The notes beneath the pieces are model-generated. The model saw nothing but the letters and a program-made list of their open reading frames with translations. It searched no databases and had not been told where the DNA came from. A DNA stretch of 64,000 nt from JAAYBF01 sp963716445. Lineage in GTDB: Bacteria; Actinomycetota; Thermoleophilia; Solirubrobacterales; Thermoleophilaceae. The position numbers were made by a program, and so were the translations under genes. Positions within the stretch are counted from its first letter, which is position 1; the number at the start of each line of letters is the position of its first letter. The DNA lies in assembly GCA_963716445.1 (NCBI GenBank), contig OY970313.1, positions 2,046,001 to 2,110,000 on the forward strand. Direction: 5' to 3'. Of the stretch, positions 15,436-23,197 are shown piece by piece.

Positions 15436-16521
15436 CTAGACGGCCGCCCTAGGCGCGAGCGCGGGGTCGTCCTCGTTGGCGCGGAAGAACTCGACCATCG
15501 GCCCGGCGTAGGAGCTGAAGGGCGGCGGGGTCAGTCCGTGAGGGCCGAGCAGGTCGACGGCGCGGCGGGTGTCGAAGGTCACCGGGTGGTTGAGGTAGGC
15601 GATCGACTCGGCTGGCGTGTCGGAGAAGAGCTTGCGGATCGGAGCGAAGCGCAGGGCGTTCTGGGCCAGCGCCGGCGGCAGCTTCCCGCGCGGTGCGTGG
15701 CCGGCGTATTGCTCGGAGAGCAGCTCGACCAGCTCGCGAGTCGTAACCGGGTTGGGATCGACGAGGTGGAGCGTCTCGCCCACGGTCGCCGGATCGGCGC
15801 CGGCCGCGGCGAGCGCCCGGACCACGAAGTCGATCGGGACGACGTTGAAGGTGGCTCCCGAGCGACCGATCTGGACCGGCGGCCGTCCCTGGCGCGCGGC
15901 CTGGGAGATGGCACGCAGCAGGTAGTAGGGACCGTCGAACTTCTGCGTCTCGCCGGTCTCCGAGTCGCCGACGACGATCGCCGGCCGCAGGATCGTCGTC
16001 GGGATGCGGTCGATCGCCTGCCGCACCCAGACCTCGGCCTGGAACTTGGTCGACTCGTAGTGGTTCTTGAAGTCCTGGCCCATCACCAGCTCGTGCTCGT
16101 AGACGACGCCGTTGCGCCGGCCGGCGACGTACGCCGTGCTGACGTAGACCAGCCGCTCGAGCTTCTTGGCCGCGAGGCAGAGCTCCAGCACGTTGCCCGT
16201 GCCGTCGACGTTGACTCGCTGGGCGAGCTCGATCGGCACGGCTAGGTCGTAGATCGCGGCCAGGTGGTAGATGCGGCGGACCCCGTCGGCCAGCCGCCCG
16301 TACTCGACGTCGTCGAGCCCGAGGCGGCGGTCCGCGATGTCTCCGGCGATCAGCTCGATGCGGTCGCCGTCGATCTCCGCGGCGGCGTCGGTCGCCGCCG
16401 GAAGCATCCGCGGCTCGACGAGCGCGACGATCCGCAGCCGCGGATCCTCGGCGAGCAGGTGGCGGACGAGGCGCCGGCCGATGAAGCCGGGGAATCCGGT
16501 GACCAGCGATGAAGAGGGCAT
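15436..16521 (-). CDS. Extended SDR reductase, thioester/fatty-acyl reductase-like
   Basis: The 361-aa NAD(P)-dependent enzyme has T-G-F-P-G-F-I-G at 8-15, a serine in V-Y-V-S-T-A-Y-V-A-G near 128, and the catalytic Y155-E-S-T-K159. The overall pattern (Y-H-L-A-A-I-Y-D, L-R-P-A-I-V-V-G-D) resembles the NAD_binding_4 group, which includes fatty acyl-CoA and thioester reductases, rather than sugar epimerases. A frame runs far upstream, but the ATG at 16521 immediately precedes the Rossmann motif. It is divergent from the hydrolase gene. The substrate is unknown; a lipid-linked or aldehyde function is inferred. Confidence 0.8.
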   Translation of the reverse strand: MPSSSLVTGFPGFIGRRLVRHLLAEDPRLRIVALVEPRMLPAATDAAAEIDGDRIELIAGDIADRRLGLDDVEYGRLADGVRRIYHLAAIYDLAVPIELAQRVNVDGTGNVLELCLAAKKLERLVYVSTAYVAGRRNGVVYEHELVMGQDFKNHYESTKFQAEVWVRQAIDRIPTTILRPAIVVGDSETGETQKFDGPYYLLRAISQAARQGRPPVQIGRSGATFNVVPIDFVVRALAAAGADPATVGETLHLVDPNPVTTRELVELLSEQYAGHAPRGKLPPALAQNALRFAPIRKLFSDTPAESIAYLNHPVTFDTRRAVDLLGPHGLTPPPFSSYAGPMVEFFRANEDDPALAPRAAV

Positions 16522-16569
16522 TGCTGAAACGTAGGTGAAAGCGCGGCCCGGTAGTCGCCGGGGGGGCGG

Positions 16570-16575
16570 TAGGGT
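16570..16575 (+). promoter_or_regulatory. -10 element of the hydrolase gene
   Basis: TAGGGT ends six bases before the ATG at 16582 with no SD sequence, a leaderless arrangement. Confidence 0.5.
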
Positions 16576-16581
16576 CGAGCG

Positions 16582-17499
16582 ATGGACGCGGCGGACACGA
16601 CGGCGACGCGGCTCTCGGCGCCGGACGTCCCAGGCGCGCGCCAGCGGACGGTGACGATCCAGGCCCACGACGTCGGGCCGCTGGACCTCCACCTCTACGA
16701 CGCCGGCGACGGCCCGCCGGTGCTGCTGCTGCACGGCTGGCCTCAGGACGCCGTCAGCTGGCGCTACGTGATCCCCCTCCTCGCCGATCGCCACCGCCTG
16801 ATCGCGCCCGACCTGCGCGGATTCGGCCAGAGCGACGCTCCCGGCCGCGGCTACAACGGCCAGACCTTCGGCGCCGACGCGATCGCCCTGCTCGACGCGC
16901 TCGAGATCGAGCGCGCCCACGTGATCGGCCACGACTGGGGCGGCTTCGCCGCGTTCGCGGCCGGACTGGCGGCGCCCAAGCGGATCGCCAGCATGGTCGC
17001 GCTGAGCACCCTGCCGCCCTGGGTCAGCGTCTCGCCGCGGCTCGTACTCGAGCTGTGGCGGACCTCGTACGCCTTCCTGCTCGCCGCCCTCGGCGAGCAG
17101 ATCGTGCTCTCGCGGCCGGAGCTGATCGCGAAGATGCTGCGCGGCGACCGCGTCCACGACGGGATCTCACGCGCAGACGCGGAGGCCTACGCGGCGCGCC
17201 TGCAGCGCCCGGAGAGCGCCCGCGCCACGTCGCTTCTCTACCGCAGCTACGTCCGCTCGTTTCGCGAGGTCGTGGTCCGCCGCCGCTACGCCGACCTGCG
17301 CCTGAGCGTGCCGGCGCGCTTCCTGATCGGGGGAAACGACTACGTCATCAAGCCGCGGATGCTCGACGGCGTGGAGCGCCACTGCGACGACCTGACCGTC
17401 GAGCTGGTCCCGGACTCCGGCCACTTCATCCAGGAGGAGAAGCCGGAGCTCGTCGCGGAGCGGGCGGCCGAGCTGTTCGAGCTTCACCCCGCGGCCTGA
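16582..17499 (+). CDS. Alpha/beta hydrolase, epoxide hydrolase-like
   Basis: The 305-aa enzyme has the oxyanion motif H-G-W-P at 51-54, the nucleophile elbow G-H-D118-W-G-G, an acid candidate D253 in G-G-N-D-Y, and the catalytic H281 in D-S-G-H-F. An Asp nucleophile with HGWP is typical of epoxide hydrolases and haloalkane dehalogenases; HGWP favours the epoxide hydrolase group. The cap domain (about 145-230) is rich in L and R. No signal peptide, so cytoplasmic. It stands alone, divergent from the SDR gene; both could act on lipid-derived carbonyl or epoxide compounds. Confidence 0.85.
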   Translation: MDAADTTATRLSAPDVPGARQRTVTIQAHDVGPLDLHLYDAGDGPPVLLLHGWPQDAVSWRYVIPLLADRHRLIAPDLRGFGQSDAPGRGYNGQTFGADAIALLDALEIERAHVIGHDWGGFAAFAAGLAAPKRIASMVALSTLPPWVSVSPRLVLELWRTSYAFLLAALGEQIVLSRPELIAKMLRGDRVHDGISRADAEAYAARLQRPESARATSLLYRSYVRSFREVVVRRRYADLRLSVPARFLIGGNDYVIKPRMLDGVERHCDDLTVELVPDSGHFIQEEKPELVAERAAELFELHPAA

Positions 17500-17616
17500 G
17501 CAGCGTCGCGGCCCCGCATGCCGGTCCTTACCAAGCCCTAACCCGGCGTTGGGGCGACCATTGGGGCGCTCCGGGCAACGTGAGAGCACAAGCTCACGAC
17601 CTGAGAGGTGATCCAC

Positions 17617-17994
17617 ATGAAGCGCACCGCAACCGCCATCGCCGTCGCCTTCGCCATGACGACCGGCCTGACGGCGACGGCCGGCGCCGCGACGACCGAC
17701 ACGCGCCCGGCGCTACGCGAGTTCGAGGGCAGGGTCGTGTCGATCGACCGCGACGCCCGCACCTTCCGCCTGAGGGACTCCGAGCGCGGCACGAAGCGGA
17801 TCCGCGTGACCCGCAACACCCGCTTCGAGCGGATCGCCGGTTTCTCGGCGCTGAAGGTCGGGCAGCGCAACATCGAGGTCAAGACGCGCCGGCGCTCGAA
17901 CCGCGCCTGGGTGGCGATCGAGGTCGAGCGCTCCGGGGGCGGCGGCGAGCACGGCGGCCGCGACGACGACAATCGCGGCGGGGACGACGACTGA
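17617..17994 (+). CDS. Secreted OB-fold-like protein (DUF5666-like)
   Basis: The 125-aa protein has a signal peptide (K-R, hydrophobic core, A-G-A-A-T near residue 24). One small beta domain at about 30-100 has the pattern F-E-G-R-V-V-S-I-D...F-R-L-R-D...I-R-V...F-E-R-I...L-K-V-G-Q, like DUF5666 domains. The C-terminal tail is G, D and R rich. GAGAGG lies about nine bases before the ATG, so this start is preferred to the GTG at 17608. Function unknown; probably extracytoplasmic. Confidence 0.75.
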   Translation: MKRTATAIAVAFAMTTGLTATAGAATTDTRPALREFEGRVVSIDRDARTFRLRDSERGTKRIRVTRNTRFERIAGFSALKVGQRNIEVKTRRRSNRAWVAIEVERSGGGGEHGGRDDDNRGGDDD

Positions 17995-18025
17995 GCCCCA
18001 CCCCCGACGACAGGGGAACGCGGTC

Positions 18026-18049
18026 AGCGCCCCGCTACGGCGGGGCGCT
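18026..18049. terminator. Strong hairpin terminator
   Basis: AGCGCCCCGC at 18026-18035 pairs perfectly with GCGGGGCGCT at 18040-18049, closing a TACG tetraloop. It follows the secreted-protein gene by about 30 bases. There is no T tract, which is common in high-GC genomes. Confidence 0.7.
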
Positions 18050-18053
18050 CGCG

Positions 18054-18059
18054 TAGGCT
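18054..18059 (+). promoter_or_regulatory. -10 element of the DUF6328 gene
   Basis: TAGGCT ends six bases before the GTG at 18066, directly after the preceding terminator hairpin. No SD is present, which again fits leaderless transcription. Confidence 0.5.
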
Positions 18060-18065
18060 GGTCCC

Positions 18066-18551
18066 GTGGCCACCAGGACCAGCGCGTCGGAGCGCGACGA
18101 GACCCCGTCGGAGCGCGCCGACCGGAACCTGACCGAGCTGCTCGGCGAGCTGCGGGTCGCGCTCCCGGGCGTCCAGGTGCTGTTCGCCTTCCTGCTGATC
18201 GTTCCGTTCAACCAGCGCTTCGCCGACGTCAGCGCGTTGCAGGAGAAGGTCTACTTCGGCACGCTGATCTGCACCGCGTTCGCCTCGGCGCTGCTGATCG
18301 CCCCCTCGATGCACCACCGGATCGAGTTCCGCCAAGGGGACAAGGACCACATCGTCAAGGTCTCGAACCGCCTGACGATCGCCGGCTTGACGCTGATGGC
18401 GATCGCGATGACGGGCGTGATCGTCCTGATCACCGACTTCGTCTTCGGAACGGCCACGACGGCGGTCACGGCGACCCTGCTCGCGCTCAGCTTCGCCTGG
18501 CTCTGGTACGCGATGCCGCTGCGGCGGCTGCGCCAGATCGACCGCGACTGA
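18066..18551 (+). CDS. DUF6328 family membrane protein
   Basis: The 161-aa protein has an acidic N-terminus, then about four TM segments (near 37-52, 65-82, 101-125, 130-150). The R-N-L-T-E-L-L-x-E-L-R-V-x-x-P-G-V-Q-V-L-F-A-F-L-L motif and P-F-N-Q-R-F are characteristic of actinobacterial DUF6328 proteins. Function is unknown. It converges on the ABC permease gene, with six bases between the two stops. Confidence 0.85.
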   Translation: MATRTSASERDETPSERADRNLTELLGELRVALPGVQVLFAFLLIVPFNQRFADVSALQEKVYFGTLICTAFASALLIAPSMHHRIEFRQGDKDHIVKVSNRLTIAGLTLMAIAMTGVIVLITDFVFGTATTAVTATLLALSFAWLWYAMPLRRLRQIDRD

Positions 18552-18557
18552 GGCGAG

Positions 18558-19421
18558 CTACAGCTCCTCGGCGACCTTCGGCGCCATCCGGTTGAACAGC
18601 CAGACGCCGAACGCGAAAGTCAGGAAGATGACGGCGAGCGGGATCAGCAGGCGGGGGGCGCCGCCGATCGCCTCGGCGGCACTCGGCTCGCTAGGCCCGA
18701 CGATCGCGTGTCGCGCCTGCTGGACGAGCGCGGCGAGCGGGCTGAGCATCAGCAGGTTGGCGACCGTCTCGCTGCTGCGGTCGATCACCAGCTGGATCGG
18801 ATAGAGCACCGGCGTCAAGTAGAAGAGCGCCTGCGTCGTCACGTCCCAGATCGGGTTGAGGTCGCGAGCTCGAACGTAGGCCGCCGAGAGGATCGCCGCG
18901 ACCCCGATCGAAAAGACGAACAAGAGCGCCAGCACCAGCGGCAGCTCCAGCCAGGACAGCCGCGGCGTGACGCGGTTGACCAGAACCAGCCCGAGCAGCA
19001 CGATCAGGTTGAGGCAGAGCGCGAAGCCCGCGGTCAGGACGACGGACATCGGGATCGCCATGCGCGGGAAGTGGATCTTGCGCACGAGGTTCTCGTTGTC
19101 GACGACTGCCGTGACCGCCCTGGTGGTCGACTCCTGGAAGAAGAAGAAGAGCACCATCCCGGTGAGCAGCAACGCCGGATAGTGCGCCGTGTTCTCGCCG
19201 ACCTCGACGATCAGGCTGAAGACCACGTACAGCACGCCGAAGAACAGTGCCGGTCGCATCAGCGTCCACACGTAGCCGAGCGCCGAGTCGAAGAAGCGCA
19301 GCTTCCACTCCGTCACCGCGAGGATCCAGGTGAGTGTCAGGAAGCGCCTGAAGTCGCCGGCGAACGCCGACGGACCCGCCACCTCGTGCACAGCGGCCGC
19401 CGGACGGGAGTCCGCGCTCAC
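18558..19421 (-). CDS. wzm: ABC-2 type polysaccharide export permease
   Basis: The 287-aa protein has about six TM segments of the ABC2_membrane type. Features include W-K-L-R-F-x-x-S-x-L-G-Y-V-W-T-L-M-R-P near the N-terminus, a hallmark of the Wzm/TagG O-antigen and teichoic acid exporters, and Y-L-T-P-V-L-Y-P near the C-terminal part. It forms the membrane channel for undecaprenyl-linked glycan with the ATPase encoded just upstream. The GTG start overlaps the ATPase stop by 4 bases (GTGA), so translation is coupled. Confidence 0.9.
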   Translation of the reverse strand: MSADSRPAAAVHEVAGPSAFAGDFRRFLTLTWILAVTEWKLRFFDSALGYVWTLMRPALFFGVLYVVFSLIVEVGENTAHYPALLLTGMVLFFFFQESTTRAVTAVVDNENLVRKIHFPRMAIPMSVVLTAGFALCLNLIVLLGLVLVNRVTPRLSWLELPLVLALLFVFSIGVAAILSAAYVRARDLNPIWDVTTQALFYLTPVLYPIQLVIDRSSETVANLLMLSPLAALVQQARHAIVGPSEPSAAEAIGGAPRLLIPLAVIFLTFAFGVWLFNRMAPKVAEEL

Positions 19422-20710
19422 GGGCGCCCCCCCTCGACCAGCCGCGCGCCGGCGCCGGCATGGGCCCCGACGCGGCGAACGCTCACGTCGTGCGGGAGAT
19501 CGACCATCCCGCCACCCTCGCGAGACCCGATCGTCGCGACGGCCACGAGGTCGTGCCGCTGGTCCATCACCTCGTTGCCGACGCCGCTGTGCGCTACGAA
19601 CGGCGACGCCAGGTACTTGCCTCCGGTGAACCAGTTGTCGAACTCGACCCTCATCTCGACTTGGTCGCCCGCCGCGAACCTCCCCGTCTGCTTGTGCTGC
19701 CAGGTCGTCGTCGTCGCGAAGACCCGCCGGTGATCCTTGTCCATCAGCAGGAACCCGAACACGGGGTCGGTCACGTCCTCGCGTATCTCGACCAGTGAGT
19801 GGAACGAGCACTTCCTGCCCTGGAACAGCGTCGCGGAGCGGTCACCCTTGTCGTCCTCGAACCAGGCGTCGACGATCATCGCGGCGCCGCTGCCGACGCG
19901 CGTGGCGTCGCCGCCCTCCCCCCCGTCGCGCTGCGCCGCCGCGCGCCGCTCCGCGGCGCCGGCGAAGTTGAGCCGGTTGTACTCGCGCGCCACACTGGTC
20001 GGATCGCCGATCTTGACGATCGCGCCCCGCTCGAGCAGCATCGCCCGGTCGCACGTGCGCTCGACGGTGTGCATGTCATGGGTGACGAACAGCACCGTGC
20101 GGCCCTGCTCGCGCTTGGCCTGCAGCGTGTCGTAGCACTTCTGCTGGAAGGAGGCGTCGCCGACGGCGAGCACCTCGTCGATCAGCAGCACCTCGGCGTC
20201 GACCTGCACCATGACCGCGAACGCGAGCCGGACGTGCATGCCCGACGAGTAGTTCTTCAGCTTCAGCTCGACGAACTCCTCCAGCTCCGCGAACTCGATT
20301 ACGGCGTCGAAGCGGGCACGCGCCTCCTCCGGCGTCAGCCCGAGCATGACCGCGTTGATCGTTACGTTGTCGCGGGCGCGGAGGTTCGGGTTGAATCCGA
20401 CGCCGAGCTCGATGAAGGGCGACAGCCCGCCTCGCAGCGCGATCCGTCCCGAGTCGGTGCCGTAGATGCCGGCGATGCACTTCAGCAGCGTGCTCTTGCC
20501 GCCGCCGTTGCGCCCGACGATGCCGAACCACTCACCGCGGTCGACCTGAAACGACACGTCGCGGAGTGCCTCGAAGGTGTCGTAGCGGACGCCCCTGAGG
20601 GGATGCAGCGCGCGCTCCTTGAGCGTGACGACCCGGTCGCGTGGAACGCGAAAGGTCTTCGACACGCCGTCGACAACGAGCGCCGCGGAGTCGGGAACGG
20701 CCGGCGGCAT
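19418..20710 (-). CDS. wzt: ABC transporter ATPase for polysaccharide export with C-terminal Wzt-like domain
   Basis: The 430-aa protein has Walker A G-R-N-G-G-G-K-S at 66-73, the signature Y-S-S-G-M at 154-158, Walker B V-L-L-I-D-E-V and the switch His in V-T-H-D. The N-terminal segment before Walker A and the S-P-F-I-E-L-G-V-G-F region are typical of TagH/Wzt ATPases. Residues about 285-430 form an extra beta-rich domain like the Wzt C-terminal domain, which in studied systems binds the finished glycan; it suggests chain-terminator recognition. The start at 20710 is the ATG just before the domain; the frame is open far upstream without coding sense. Confidence 0.9.
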   Translation of the reverse strand: MPPAVPDSAALVVDGVSKTFRVPRDRVVTLKERALHPLRGVRYDTFEALRDVSFQVDRGEWFGIVGRNGGGKSTLLKCIAGIYGTDSGRIALRGGLSPFIELGVGFNPNLRARDNVTINAVMLGLTPEEARARFDAVIEFAELEEFVELKLKNYSSGMHVRLAFAVMVQVDAEVLLIDEVLAVGDASFQQKCYDTLQAKREQGRTVLFVTHDMHTVERTCDRAMLLERGAIVKIGDPTSVAREYNRLNFAGAAERRAAAQRDGGEGGDATRVGSGAAMIVDAWFEDDKGDRSATLFQGRKCSFHSLVEIREDVTDPVFGFLLMDKDHRRVFATTTTWQHKQTGRFAAGDQVEMRVEFDNWFTGGKYLASPFVAHSGVGNEVMDQRHDLVAVATIGSREGGGMVDLPHDVSVRRVGAHAGAGARLVEGGRP

Positions 20711-20833
20711 TGCGCGAACGGTATCGCCCTCGGCCCGATTTGCACTGAGCCGCGCGTCAGCCTCGAAAAGCGGCGCCGGACCGTAGCTCGCGGGTGACGG
20801 GTCGCCCCGGCGCCATGCATAGACTCCGGCCGC

Positions 20834-23158
20834 GTGCTCGCCACGCTGATAGTCGCGGCGCTGATCTGCGCCGCCTCGATCCTGGTCGGTGAGGCTGTCG
20901 CCCGCCTGCTCGGAACCGAGCGGTGGCAGGGCTGGGCCCCGGCCGTCGGACTGGCGCTGTTGCTTGCCCTGGCGCTCGCGGTGGTCAAGCTGCCGGGCCA
21001 CGGGACGACCGGCGCGGTGGCGCTGGGAGTCGTCGTCGTGGGATCGGCGCTGCTGGTGACTCGATCCGGTGAGCTGCCGCGACCTCCATGGGACGTCGCC
21101 GCGCTGACCGGCACGACCCTGATCGCGACGCTGATTCCGTACCTCTCCAACGGCCGCTTCGGGATACCAGCGGTCGGCTACACCAACGATCCAGCCGCGC
21201 ACCTCACCTGGGCCACCGCGCTGCGCGACGTGCCGAGCGACCAGGCGGTGACCGCCGGCTACCCGATCGGGCCGCACTCGCTGATGGCCGCGCTGGCGAG
21301 CGGCACGGGCATCGAGATGGAGTGGGTCTTCTGCGGCCTCCTCCTGGCGCTGCCGATCCTGATCGCCTGGGCCGCGCTGCCGCTGCTCGACGGGCTCGGT
21401 CCCGCCTTCCGCCTGCTGGCCGCCACGCTCGCGGGAATTGCCTACACGGTCAGCGCCTTCTACGCACAGGCCGGCTTCAAGGAGCTGCTGCTCACCCTCT
21501 TCCTGCTCGCTGCGCTCGGCATCGCACGCGCCGAGGCGCGCCGCCGCGGCGTGACCGGAATCGGATCCGGCGTCCAGGTAGGGCTGCTCTGCGGCGCGAC
21601 GGTCGTCTCCTTCAGCTACGGCGGCTTGGCATGGCCGGCGCTGACCGCCGTGCTCTGGCTCGGCGCGGCTGCCACGCTCGCGCTCGTCCGAGCGCGGCGT
21701 CGTGGCCTTCCCGCGCTTCGCCGAGACGCGCTCGTGTGGCTGCGGCGGGCCGCCCCTGCGCTGATCGCGGCCGCGGGCGTGACGGCGCTGGCCGTCGCCT
21801 CCGACGCCCCTCGGCTGATCGACTCGCTGAACCTCTTCGGCGCCTCGCCGGCGGGCGCCGGCTCGATCGTCAGCGAGAACATCGGCCACCTCGCGGGCGA
21901 GGTTTCGAAGCGGGAGATCTTCGGCTTCTGGCCGCGCGACGACTTCCGCTTCGGGATCGAGCAGACGCTCCAGAACGATCTGCTCTCGCTGCTTGCGATC
22001 GCCGTCGCCGCATACGGCGGGCTGTGGTGGCTGTGGCGGCGCGACCTCGCCGTGCCGGCGGCAGTGGCGGCCGCCGTCCTGATCGCCGTGCGCCTGTCGG
22101 ACACCGAGTCGGCCTACACCGCCAGCAAGGCGCTCGTCCCGGCGGGCGCCCTGGTCATGGTCATGTCGATGCGGGCGCTGCTGGCCGATCCGCCCGCGAT
22201 CAGGGGCTCCGGCTGGCGCTGGATCGCCTTCGCGGCGGCCGCGGTCTTCGCGGCGTCGGCGCTCTGGTCGAGCTTCCTCGTCCTGCGCGGCGGCGAGGTT
22301 GGACCGCGCGACCACGCCGACGAGCTCGCCGGCCTGGTTCCCGAGATGGAGGGCGAGCGGGTCCTCTTCCTCGGCCACGACGACTACGCGCCATGGGAGC
22401 TGCGCGGGGCCCAGGCGCTGGTGCTGCCGACGACTCGGCCAGAGAAGCGGTGGCAGTACGGACAGCCCTACGACTTCGACTCCGTCGAGCCCGCCACGAT
22501 CGACGCGGCGCCGTTCGCGATCACGACGCGCACGGCGTTCGCCAGCGAGGCCCCGCCTAACCTGCGCAGACTCCGCACGACGCCGTCCTACGTCCTCTGG
22601 CAGCGCCGCGGGACGACCCCGCCCCGTCAGGTCCTCCCCAGCGAGGGAATGCAGCCGGGCGCGGTGCTCGACTGCTCCCGACGACGCGATCGCAGACTGT
22701 CCGAACGGCCCGGCTGGGCCCGCGTCTGGACGAGCCGCCCGCGACTCGTCGGCCTGCCTCCCGAGATCGGCGGGATCCCGGCCGGCGAGCGACGCCAGAC
22801 GTCCGTCTTCCTGCCGGCGGGACGTTGGGAGGTCTCGCTCCAGCTCATCTCGCGTCAGCGCGTGCACGTCGATCTCGGCCGCGGCGAGCGCGGCTCCGTG
22901 GTGCCGAACCTCGAGCGGCCGGGTCCGATCTGGCGTGCCGCCGAGCTGACCCAGCCCCGCGCCGGCCGGCGGCGGCTGCGGCTGAGCGTCGAGGGCGAGC
23001 CGCTCGGCGCGAAGCTCGGCGCCGAGAACCATCCCGGATCGCTGTTCGCGGCTGCCTTCGTGCGCACCGACGCGCCGCGCCGGCTGGTGCCGCTGCGCGA
23101 GGCGTGCGGGCGCTATGTCGACTGGTACACGCTCGGCGCGAAGCGCCCGCGGGTCTGA
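20834..23158 (+). CDS. Large polytopic membrane protein, GT-C-like, with C-terminal soluble domain
   Basis: The 774-aa protein has about twelve to fourteen TM segments over residues 1-500 and a soluble C-terminal region of about 220 residues. After the first helices, a loop contains Y-T-N-D-P-A-A-H-L, an acidic motif placed as in GT-C glycosyltransferases that use lipid-phosphate sugars. The C-terminal part is Arg-rich and beta-like. It starts with GTG preceded by TAGACT eight bases upstream. It is divergent from the ABC exporter and precedes a bifunctional glycosyltransferase. A mannosyl- or arabinosyltransferase-type activity or a polymerase role is possible; neither is proven by sequence. 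Confidence 0.7.
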   Translation: MLATLIVAALICAASILVGEAVARLLGTERWQGWAPAVGLALLLALALAVVKLPGHGTTGAVALGVVVVGSALLVTRSGELPRPPWDVAALTGTTLIATLIPYLSNGRFGIPAVGYTNDPAAHLTWATALRDVPSDQAVTAGYPIGPHSLMAALASGTGIEMEWVFCGLLLALPILIAWAALPLLDGLGPAFRLLAATLAGIAYTVSAFYAQAGFKELLLTLFLLAALGIARAEARRRGVTGIGSGVQVGLLCGATVVSFSYGGLAWPALTAVLWLGAAATLALVRARRRGLPALRRDALVWLRRAAPALIAAAGVTALAVASDAPRLIDSLNLFGASPAGAGSIVSENIGHLAGEVSKREIFGFWPRDDFRFGIEQTLQNDLLSLLAIAVAAYGGLWWLWRRDLAVPAAVAAAVLIAVRLSDTESAYTASKALVPAGALVMVMSMRALLADPPAIRGSGWRWIAFAAAAVFAASALWSSFLVLRGGEVGPRDHADELAGLVPEMEGERVLFLGHDDYAPWELRGAQALVLPTTRPEKRWQYGQPYDFDSVEPATIDAAPFAITTRTAFASEAPPNLRRLRTTPSYVLWQRRGTTPPRQVLPSEGMQPGAVLDCSRRRDRRLSERPGWARVWTSRPRLVGLPPEIGGIPAGERRQTSVFLPAGRWEVSLQLISRQRVHVDLGRGERGSVVPNLERPGPIWRAAELTQPRAGRRRLRLSVEGEPLGAKLGAENHPGSLFAAAFVRTDAPRRLVPLREACGRYVDWYTLGAKRPRV

Positions 23159-23197
23159 GCCCACCGGCCGAAGCCGCGGGGTAGCGTTCACTCGCCG